Assembly (NCBI GenBank): GCA_002482705.1
Contig: DLGM01000280.1
Location: 3,212-9,789, forward strand
Reading direction: 5' to 3'
Source of the DNA: Cyanobacteria bacterium UBA7694
GTDB taxonomy: Bacteria; Cyanobacteriota; Sericytochromatia; UBA7694
DNA: 6,578 nt
The notes beneath the pieces are model-generated. The model saw only the letters and a program-made list of their open reading frames with translations, was not told the origin of the DNA and searched no databases. Position numbers and translations under genes: made by a program. This document shows positions 1 through 4,192 of this stretch, piece by piece (positions within the stretch are counted from its first letter, which is position 1; each line of letters begins with the position of its first letter).

Positions 1-278
1 CCTATGCTCTCATCAAGGCCGATTATCTCTATGCCACTCACCATCCTGATAAACGTTCGGCCTCGGTGAGCGATATTCAAGCCTGGGCCGAGGGCTGTAC
101 CTTTACCCGATTAGAGATACTCCAGTGTAGTCTCGGAGGCCCAACCGACAAAATCGGCAAAGTCGAGTTTCGGGCCCACTACCGCGAAAGCGGAGAAATG
201 CATGTGATGCAGGAGCATTCACGCTTTCGCCGTTATCGCGGGCAGTGGGTGTATTATGACGGCACTTTTGCCGACTAA
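1..278 (+). CDS. ychJ: YchJ-family (UPF0225) protein, 3' part
   Basis: This is the C-terminal 91 residues of a gene that begins before the window; the reading frame runs from base 3 to the TAA at 276-278. It resembles the central domain of E. coli YchJ. The opening YALIKADYLYATHHP matches the family's tyrosine-rich helix and its 'YL..TWHP' motif, followed by a beta-rich stretch (VEFRAHYRESGEMHVMQEHS, then RFRRYRGQWVYYDG) that is the most conserved part of the fold. E. coli YchJ has a cysteine-rich SEC-C zinc motif at each end. The C-terminal one is absent here, because the protein stops just after the WVYYDG strand; the N-terminal one would lie outside the window. The family has an NTF2-like fold and no settled biochemical role. 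The stop overlaps the stop of the convergent lipoprotein gene. The family call is good; function is unknown. Confidence 0.85.
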   Translation, partial: YALIKADYLYATHHPDKRSASVSDIQAWAEGCTFTRLEILQCSLGGPTDKIGKVEFRAHYRESGEMHVMQEHSRFRRYRGQWVYYDGTFAD

Positions 279-1687
279 AATGTGTCTACGTACCAGCTTC
301 CATCATTGATATCCACCTTATCGGATATGGGTTGCACATCCCGTAAAGGTAAGTTCTGAAGCTCTAAACTGGCAAGCGCCATTACATAGCTGGCCATGCG
401 TCCGTTGTCGTCTTCAATGTCAAACCAGGCATGGGTGCCTGTCTGATAAGAGGTATAGGCTACCGTTTGGGGGCTGCTCCAGGTTTTTAGTTCACGCGTG
501 TTTTGCCCGTCATGGACTTTCAGACTAATGCGCCCAGCCACTGATTTGTCGAGCCAGATGAGCTGATGGGATGCATTTATGCCTAAGACAATGGCTTGGC
601 TACTGAGTCGCGTTGTAGCCATCTGCGCGTTTGTATCCATTAACTGCAACGCCGACTCTTTGCGATAGCTGTAAAGTTGGTGTTCGTTGCGCCAGAAGAT
701 CTGATCTGGCCAGAGGCTTGAGCCTGAGGCGTTCTCTTCGCTGGCCTTTTGTTCCTGGAGCAATTGCATGGGCTGGACATCGGCGGCGTACAAGGCTTGA
801 CGGGTGTCGGTGACAAAGCTTGTCATACCCTGGCCGTAGGCGGTCATGGAGGTGGTGACCAAGAGGCGGGTGCTCTCGGGGGATAGAGAGAGATGGACGC
901 CATGATAACTGAGATCTTCAGGGGGATTGACCACTTGCAGGTGCCCGGTCGCAAAGTCAAGCACATAGAGCTTTTGGGGCAATGGGGGGGTAAGCTGTAT
1001 GCGGAAGTCATCCGGTTGAGTGATGGGTTGTGTCAAAAGATAGGCTTTTTGTCGATCGGTATGGATGAGGACTTGTTCGATCGGGTTTGGCATGGGCCCA
1101 TAACGGGTTTGAGCCTGGGTTTCTAGATTGATGCGGATAAGCTGTTCGCCGTTTTGATAGAGCAGCCAGGGATGTACATGCCAAGCCTGTAGAACATCCT
1201 CGCCTTGGGCCTGGGCCTTGCGCTCAAAAGTGGTGCTTTCCAAGGTGTATTCACGCAATTCTGAGGAGCTATTGTCTGGTCTGACCACGAGCATGTAGCG
1301 GTTTTCCGACAGCCAAAAGGCTTGATGAACCGATACATTGGCTTCTGGCAGTGGCATAAATACTTGGGTGCTGAGATTGAGCAAACCAAAAGCGGAGCGT
1401 GTGCGGGTGGCATAATAACGTGATTCGTTGTGAAAGGTGACGCGGTCTTTATGGTGTTGATAACCCAAGGCCCATTTGCCATCAGGAGATAACACTTGGT
1501 TTTGCATGTGCCACTGGGTGGTTGCCTGGCTCTGTTGTTTTTCTGCCAGGTCTTTGGTTGTCGGCCGGGTTGACGGGAGTATGGATACGGAAGGCAGATC
1601 GCACACGGACATACATTCACTGGGCGTGTGGCAGCCGACACTGAGTAGCATCAAGGCAAGGGGTACGGTATAAATGCGCTTTAACAT
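275..1687 (-). CDS. Putative lipoprotein with beta-propeller-like repeats
   Basis: The protein has 470 residues and no specific family that I recognise. Residues 1-18 form a lipoprotein signal peptide: positive K3-R4, a hydrophobic core, then S16-V17-G18-C19, which fits the lipobox pattern with Cys19 as the lipidation site. The +2 residue is His rather than Asp, so outer-membrane sorting is expected in a Gram-negative cell. Two more cysteines (25 and 29) follow closely, then a Ser/Thr/Gln-rich linker to about residue 58. The rest is beta-rich and repetitive. SPDGKW at 67-72, a later LSLSPESTRLL stretch and several 'LYVLD.ATG' and 'L..L.' strands resemble TolB/WD40-type propeller blades, suggesting a secreted propeller for protein or ligand binding. 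No catalytic motif is visible. The ATG at 1687 gives an intact signal peptide; the ribosome site is weak (AGG, 11 nt upstream). It is probably monocistronic. Confidence 0.75.
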   Translation of the reverse strand: MLKRIYTVPLALMLLSVGCHTPSECMSVCDLPSVSILPSTRPTTKDLAEKQQSQATTQWHMQNQVLSPDGKWALGYQHHKDRVTFHNESRYYATRTRSAFGLLNLSTQVFMPLPEANVSVHQAFWLSENRYMLVVRPDNSSSELREYTLESTTFERKAQAQGEDVLQAWHVHPWLLYQNGEQLIRINLETQAQTRYGPMPNPIEQVLIHTDRQKAYLLTQPITQPDDFRIQLTPPLPQKLYVLDFATGHLQVVNPPEDLSYHGVHLSLSPESTRLLVTTSMTAYGQGMTSFVTDTRQALYAADVQPMQLLQEQKASEENASGSSLWPDQIFWRNEHQLYSYRKESALQLMDTNAQMATTRLSSQAIVLGINASHQLIWLDKSVAGRISLKVHDGQNTRELKTWSSPQTVAYTSYQTGTHAWFDIEDDNGRMASYVMALASLELQNLPLRDVQPISDKVDINDGSWYVDTF

Positions 1688-1720
1688 GGGGGTTACAACC
1701 TAATGGGGGACGTTAGTCAG

Positions 1721-1749
1721 ATTATTTACTAAAAAGTAAAATTTGTCAA
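1721..1749 (-). promoter_or_regulatory. Sigma-70 promoter of the lipoprotein gene
   Basis: Read on the minus strand, a perfect -35 TTGACA (1744-1749) is followed after exactly 17 bases by AATAAT (1721-1726), five of six matches to the -10 consensus. Transcription would start about 25-28 bases before the ATG at 1687, giving a short normal leader. The spacer carries an inverted repeat, listed separately. Confidence 0.75.
1725..1740. repeat. Inverted repeat TTTACT-N4-AGTAAA, candidate operator
   Basis: Perfect 6-base arms (1725-1730 and 1735-1740) flank AAAA. The repeat fills most of the spacer of the lipoprotein promoter and touches its -10 box, a position where a bound dimer would block RNA polymerase. 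Size and symmetry suit a small dimeric repressor. No repressor gene adjoins it, and in AT-rich DNA such a repeat can occur by chance. Confidence 0.4.
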
Positions 1750-1843
1750 CCCAAGACCTCTTTAGATTGCCTTCTGTGTTTTGCCTGGTGTAGAAAAAAT
1801 ATGCAATCAAAGCAAAAGAAAAGAAATTATTTTGACCTGGGGC

Positions 1844-1872
1844 TTGCTTTCCTTAAATGGAACGGTTATAGT
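1844..1872 (+). promoter_or_regulatory. Promoter of the first RRM gene
   Basis: TTGCTT (1844-1849) and TATAGT (1867-1872) are separated by 17 bases. An A-rich stretch at about 1795-1830 lies where an UP element would be and could strengthen the promoter. Transcription should start near 1880. An alternative TTGACC at 1832-1837 has no well-spaced -10 partner. The same position in unit 2 and the operon promoter at 3789 carry similar -35 boxes. Confidence 0.55.
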
Positions 1873-1879
1873 GAATTTA

Positions 1880-2043
1880 AGGGACTTTTAAAGTTCAGTT
1901 CACTCACGGTTCCATGAATTTGCTCTTGCCTCGCCGGATTACAGGTTAGTTTACTTTCCTCCCTCGCGTTCTTCAGCTCACCCTCATGCTCCTCGCGTTT
2001 CAACTGCCGAACGTTCCAAATTTAACCTTCCGAGGCATTTCCA
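1880..2043 (+). promoter_or_regulatory. Long conserved 5' leader of the first RRM gene
   Basis: About 164 nt of untranslated leader, conserved with the leader at 2679-2847 although it does not encode a long protein. Visible parts in order: GTTCAGTT (1893-1900); a short ATG-started frame at 1914-1949; three CCTCGC motifs (1929, 1962, 1991), each complementary to a GAGG ribosome site; AACTG (2002-2006), which could pair with the CAGTT at 1896-1900; the palindrome GAACGTTC (2009-2016); and the ribosome site GAGG (2032-2035), 8 nt before the ATG. TGCCTCG (1927-1933) is an exact 7-base complement of CGAGGCA over that site (2031-2037). A small local hairpin (CCT 2026-2028 with AGG 2033-2035) could also hide it. 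Long leaders of this kind control cold-shock genes such as cspA, and cyanobacterial rbp genes are also known to use their leaders. A thermosensor role here is inference. Confidence 0.6.
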
Positions 2044-2328
2044 ATGAATATTTATGTAGGCAACCTGTCTTTCAACACCGATGAGCAATCCCTGGGTGAT
2101 CATTTCTCACAATTTGGCGACGTTCAAAGCGTTCGCATTGTAACCGATCGTGAAACTGGTCGTCCCCGTGGTTTCGGTTTCGTCGAAATGGCGACTGCTG
2201 AAGCTGGCCAAAAAGCCATCGACACCCTGAACGGCCAAGATTTCATGGGTCGTGAACTCAACATCAACGAAGCTAAACCCCGTGAAGCCATGGGCAATCG
2301 TGGTGGCGGCGGTCGCGGTCGTTACTAG
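2044..2328 (+). CDS. Small RRM-domain RNA-binding protein, copy 1
   Basis: The 94-residue protein is a single RNA recognition motif plus a short tail. RNP2 is IYVGNL at residues 3-8 and RNP1 is RGFGFVEM at 42-49, with the aromatic residues Y4, F44 and F46 that stack on RNA bases. The basic loop DRETGRPRG precedes RNP1. Residues 84-94 form a small Gly/Arg tail of RGG type. Such proteins, found in cyanobacteria and many proteobacteria, bind single-stranded RNA and are often induced by cold; they resemble RbpA-type RNA chaperones. Codons are strongly biased (Arg nearly all CGT/CGC, Leu mostly CTG), which suggests high expression. It has its own promoter and terminator and is therefore monocistronic. 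The start is fixed by GAGG 8 nt upstream and by the conserved MNIYVGNLSF. Relative to copy 2 it has seven substitutions and one extra glycine in the tail. Confidence 0.95.
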   Translation: MNIYVGNLSFNTDEQSLGDHFSQFGDVQSVRIVTDRETGRPRGFGFVEMATAEAGQKAIDTLNGQDFMGRELNINEAKPREAMGNRGGGGRGRY

Positions 2329-2339
2329 ACCCACGCCCT

Positions 2340-2354
2340 TGCGTCGCTGACGCA
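2340..2354 (+). other. 3'-UTR hairpin after RRM copy 1
   Basis: TGCGTC-GCT-GACGCA folds as a 6-bp stem with a 3-nt loop, between the stop codon and the terminator. The matching element in unit 2 (3139-3155) keeps the pairing through changed bases, so a role in the RNA, such as 3' end protection, is plausible. Confidence 0.6.
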
Positions 2355-2357
2355 TCC

Positions 2358-2391
2358 AAAAAGCCCCGGACATCATTGTCCGGGGCTTTTT
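2358..2391 (+). terminator. Rho-independent terminator of RRM copy 1
   Basis: GCCCCGGACA (2363-2372) pairs perfectly with TGTCCGGGGC (2377-2386) around a TCAT loop. Five A before and five T after extend the stem and give the U-tract. Confidence 0.95.
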
Positions 2392-2635
2392 AGCATGTCT
2401 TTATCCTGGTCGAGGCTCTGTGGCTCTCACTTGTCTGGGGGAGCCTTGGGGGCCTATGGTTTAGTCATGGATGTGTAGGGCCCAGAGGCCTTGCTGCCAA
2501 CACCCCCTTCTAACTCGAGAGTTGCAGCCAAAATAGCCGTCCCAACTATTTTTATGTGTCCTTATAGGGGCTCAAAACCAGAAATACATCCCCTATTCTT
2601 GGCCAAAATACAAAAAATGTTAGTTTTAATCTCTT
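2392..2635. other. Non-coding spacer between the RRM units
   Basis: No convincing gene, RNA gene or copy of the region upstream of unit 1 is seen here. The only structure is ATAGGGG (2564-2570) facing CCCCTAT (2590-2596), a 7-base inverted repeat with a 19-base gap, about 45 bases before the second promoter. The last part (2597-2630) is AT-rich and could act as an UP element. The spacer ends at a run of seven G (2636-2642) flush with the -35 box of unit 2. Confidence 0.5.
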
Positions 2636-2642
2636 GGGGGGG

Positions 2643-2671
2643 TTGCATTCTTCCAAGGAACAAGGTAATTT
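2643..2671 (+). promoter_or_regulatory. Promoter of the second RRM gene
   Basis: TTGCAT (2643-2648) and TAATTT (2666-2671) occupy the same aligned positions as the copy 1 boxes, with the same 17-base spacer. Both hexamers match the consensus at only three of six bases, so this promoter may be weaker or rely on an activator. A nearby alternative -10 (TTAAAT) is possible. The call rests mainly on the alignment. Confidence 0.45.
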
Positions 2672-2678
2672 AAATTTA

Positions 2679-2847
2679 AGGAACCTAAAGAGTTCAGTTT
2701 AGTTACGCTCCTCATGAAGTTGCTTTTGCCTCGCTGGTAACAGGTTAGATTTCTTTCCTTCCTCGCGTTCTTCAAAGCCCGCTCATGCCTCCGCGTTTTA
2801 ACTGTCGAACGTTCCGAATCTAACCTTTAAAGGCGTTTTATATTTAC
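2679..2847 (+). promoter_or_regulatory. Long conserved 5' leader of the second RRM gene
   Basis: This is the counterpart of 1880-2043, about 169 nt. It keeps GTTCAGTT (2692-2699), an ATG-started short frame (2714-2740), CCTCGC at 2729 and 2761 with CCTCCGCG at 2788, AACTG (2800-2804) and the palindrome GAACGTTC (2807-2814). The ribosome site AAAGG (2829-2833) lies 14 nt before the ATG, unusually far and weaker than in copy 1. It can form the same small hairpin (CCT 2824-2826 with AGG 2831-2833, then AA with TT after a two-base bulge). The long-range 7-base complement seen in copy 1 is reduced here to about five pairs. Lower or differently timed translation of copy 2 would follow; that is inference. 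Confidence 0.6.
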
Positions 2848-3129
2848 ATGAACATTTATGTTGGCAACCTCTCTTTCAACACCGACGAGCAGTCCCTGGG
2901 TGATTACTTCGCTCAGTATGGCGACGTGCAAAGCGTCCGCGTTGTAACCGATCGCGAAACTGGCCGCCCCCGTGGTTTCGGTTTCGTCGAAATGGCTACC
3001 GCTGAAGCTGGCCAAAAAGCCATCGACGCTCTGAACGGTCAAGAGTTCATGGGCCGTCAACTCAACATCAACGAAGCTAAGCCTCGTGAAGCCATGGGCA
3101 ACCGTGGTGGCGGCCGCGGCCGTTATTAA
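2848..3129 (+). CDS. Small RRM-domain RNA-binding protein, copy 2
   Basis: The 93-residue paralogue of the protein at 2044-2328 differs at seven positions (H20Y, S22A, F24Y, I32V, T61A, D66E, E71Q) and lacks one tail glycine. RNP2 (residues 3-8) and RNP1 (42-49) are identical, so the RNA-contact surface is unchanged. The changes at 20-24 lie on the first helix, away from the RNA face in typical RRMs. Most DNA differences are synonymous, which shows purifying selection on both copies. The role is expected to be the same, as an abundant RNA chaperone. A separate promoter, leader and terminator allow different regulation. The start is set by the conserved N-terminus; AAAGG is 14 nt upstream. Confidence 0.95.
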   Translation: MNIYVGNLSFNTDEQSLGDYFAQYGDVQSVRVVTDRETGRPRGFGFVEMATAEAGQKAIDALNGQEFMGRQLNINEAKPREAMGNRGGGRGRY

Positions 3130-3137
3130 GCTGTAGC

Positions 3138-3156
3138 GGTGAGTTGCTGACTCACC
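3138..3156 (+). other. 3'-UTR hairpin after RRM copy 2
   Basis: GGTGAGT pairs with ACTCACC across TGCTG, a 7-bp stem that gains a further T-G wobble pair if the loop is GCT. It aligns with the hairpin at 2340-2354. A C-G pair there is T-A or A-T here, and the loop-closing C-G is a T-G wobble, so structure is kept while sequence changes. Confidence 0.6.
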
Positions 3157-3174
3157 CCTTACATCTTCCCCCCC

Positions 3175-3203
3175 AAAACCCCGGACATATTGTCCGGGGT
3201 TTT
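3175..3203 (+). terminator. Rho-independent terminator of RRM copy 2
   Basis: AAAACCCCGGACA (3175-3187) pairs with TGTCCGGGGTTTT (3191-3203) over a 3-nt TAT loop. The stem is perfect but the T run is only four. Because A and T tracts flank both sides, it could also stop transcripts arriving from bcp on the other strand. Confidence 0.85.
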
Positions 3204-3211
3204 GTGCTGGG

Positions 3212-3231
3212 AAAGCCCTCCCATGGGCTTT
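3212..3231 (-). terminator. Possible bcp terminator
   Basis: AAAGCCC (3212-3218) and GGGCTTT (3225-3231) form a 7-bp hairpin 20 bases past the bcp stop. The T run on the minus strand is just three bases, so it is weak alone and may act together with the bidirectional hairpin at 3175-3203. Confidence 0.4.
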
Positions 3232-3250
3232 GAAGCGCCCCAGGACATGA

Positions 3251-3724
3251 TTAAGGATTCTCAACAATCCATTTCAAGACATCGCTGTGGTGGGTCTTGG
3301 TATTGACCTTGGGCATGATGTGCCGGATCTGGCCATCTTTGCCAATAATGAAGGTCACCCGGTGGATGCCGTCATATTCGCGACCCATGAATTTTTTTAA
3401 TCCCCATACGCCGTAGGCTTCTGCGACGGCGTGATCTTCATCTCCGAGCAGGGGGAAATTGAGCTGTTCTTTGTCCATAAATTTGTGCAGACGTTTGGGA
3501 GTGTCGGGGCTAATCCCTAAGACCACAATGTCGTGGGCTGCATAGGCGGCTTGGTTGTCGCGAATCCCGCAGGCTTGTACCGTACAACCCGGAGTCATGG
3601 CTTTGGGATAAAAGTAGAGAACAACGGTCTTTTGACCTTGAAAGTCAGCCAGGGAGACCGTTTCCCCGGCTTGATTGGGAAGGCTGAACAGGGGGGCTGG
3701 GGCCCCAATTTCTGGGAAGGGCAT
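3251..3724 (-). CDS. bcp: Thiol peroxidase Bcp (peroxiredoxin)
   Basis: The 157-residue protein is full length for Bcp/PrxQ peroxiredoxins, which reduce hydrogen peroxide and organic hydroperoxides in the cytoplasm using thioredoxin or similar donors. The active site PGCTVQAC has the peroxidatic Cys47 and, five residues later, the resolving Cys52, as in E. coli Bcp (Cys45 and Cys50). Pro40, Thr44 and the distal Arg122 in GIHRVTF complete the catalytic site. The NFPLLGDEDH and YGVWG.K.FMG stretches are also typical of the family. The ATG at 3724 is supported by AAAAGGA 8 nt upstream. It is divergent from the NfeD-SPFH operon, with 159 bases between the starts. I could not find a convincing promoter. 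OxyR-like control is possible but no clear site is visible. Confidence 0.96.
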   Translation of the reverse strand: MPFPEIGAPAPLFSLPNQAGETVSLADFQGQKTVVLYFYPKAMTPGCTVQACGIRDNQAAYAAHDIVVLGISPDTPKRLHKFMDKEQLNFPLLGDEDHAVAEAYGVWGLKKFMGREYDGIHRVTFIIGKDGQIRHIMPKVNTKTHHSDVLKWIVENP

Positions 3725-3761
3725 CAGGATCGTCCTTTTGAGAAGGTTTGTTTCTAAGGTA

Positions 3762-3775
3762 ACAGATTTGTCTGT
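3762..3775. repeat. Inverted repeat ACAGA-N4-TCTGT between divergent genes
   Basis: Perfect 5-base arms around TTTG, 38 bases before the bcp start and just upstream of the operon -35 box at 3789. It could be an operator for either direction, but it is short enough to be chance. Confidence 0.3.
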
Positions 3776-3788
3776 GCGGTGGTCTTTC

Positions 3789-3817
3789 TTGCTTTTGTCG
3801 CTTGATGCACCTAGAAT
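3789..3817 (+). promoter_or_regulatory. Promoter of the NfeD-SPFH operon
   Basis: TTGCTT (3789-3794) and TAGAAT (3812-3817, five of six matches) have a 17-base spacer. The -35 hexamer is the same as at 1844. A start near 3825 gives a leader of about 60 nt ahead of the ATG at 3884. Confidence 0.55.
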
Positions 3818-3883
3818 ACCTAAACTAGATTGTGCTCAGTCGCCCTTAGGCAGTCGTGAGTTCATGAGATGGAGAGCTAATCA

Positions 3884-4180
3884 ATGTGGGAATGGTTAAA
3901 ATCTTTTGGTGTAGGCGACCGGGAAGCCACCAAAGAGAGTTATGAACTTTCTGATGAAGATTTTGATGCCGTGGGCACGGTGGTCGAAACCCTCTCTTTC
4001 ATTGGGACGACAACAGCCAGCGGACGAATTCGCTTTCGCGGTTCCTCGTGGTCAGCGCTCTGCCCTGATGGGGAGATCCCCGCAGGGCAACTCGCCCGGA
4101 TTGTATACCGTGACAATATCGCCTGGGTCGTTGAACCCTATTATGGGAACTGTCTCCCAGGTGAAAAAGACCTGTTCTAA
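3884..4180 (+). CDS. Soluble NfeD-like OB-fold protein
   Basis: The 98-residue protein has a C-terminal part matching the NfeD C-terminal OB fold: GRIRFRGSSWSA (47-58), an 'IPAG' turn (65-68) and LARIVYRDNIAWVVEP (70-85). Family members share the pattern G.....G..W.A......I..G....V.....L.V.P. Usual NfeD proteins carry two to four membrane helices, or a protease domain as well, before this fold. None is present here: residues 1-30 are charged and acidic (ELSDEDFD), so the protein should be cytosolic. NfeD proteins are encoded next to SPFH proteins across bacteria and archaea and are thought to assist or bind them; the two genes downstream fit that. GGAG lies 9 nt before the ATG, and only 12 nt separate it from the next gene. 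A single-domain partner docking on the SPFH scaffold is inference. Confidence 0.8.
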   Translation: MWEWLKSFGVGDREATKESYELSDEDFDAVGTVVETLSFIGTTTASGRIRFRGSSWSALCPDGEIPAGQLARIVYRDNIAWVVEPYYGNCLPGEKDLF

Positions 4181-4192
4181 CGAGGAGTTGTT

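Larger units (their letters stand above)
1841..3203 (+). repeat. Tandem duplication of a whole RRM-gene transcription unit
   Basis: Unit 1 (about 1841-2391) and unit 2 (about 2640-3203) align throughout: -35 region, -10 region, leader, coding sequence, 3' hairpin and terminator. The 33 bases from the start of each -35 region to the shared AATTTAAGG align without gaps. The leaders look roughly 75-80% identical by eye and the proteins 92%. The spacer between them (2392-2635) has no visible relation to the DNA upstream of unit 1. There are no terminal repeats or transposase, so this is a plain tandem duplication, old enough to have collected many synonymous changes. Confidence 0.85.

Noticed and set aside
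893..1126. Plus-strand frame of 77 codons inside the lipoprotein gene
   Set aside because: It lies wholly antisense to a well-supported coding gene, has no recognisable domain, and arises from codon pattern. The frames at 631-813, 1476-1673 and 1123-1641 were dropped for the same reason.
2491..2673. 60-codon plus-strand frame in the RRM spacer
   Set aside because: It starts with TTG without a ribosome site, runs through the promoter of the second RRM gene, and has a low-complexity sequence with no family match.
1986..2823. Second ATG in each RRM leader (1986 and 2785)
   Set aside because: The two frames give unrelated peptides of different length (32 and 12 codons), unlike the shared M-x-LLLPR frame, so coding is unlikely.
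1841..3203. Idea that the RRM duplication is a mobile element or integron-like cassette
   Set aside because: There are no terminal inverted repeats, target-site duplications, transposase or integrase; only a plain tandem repeat is visible.
2107..3267. Minus-strand frames over the two RRM genes (89 and 146 codons) that resemble each other
   Set aside because: Their likeness only mirrors the duplicated RRM genes; the biased codons leave the opposite strand open. No ribosome site or domain was found.
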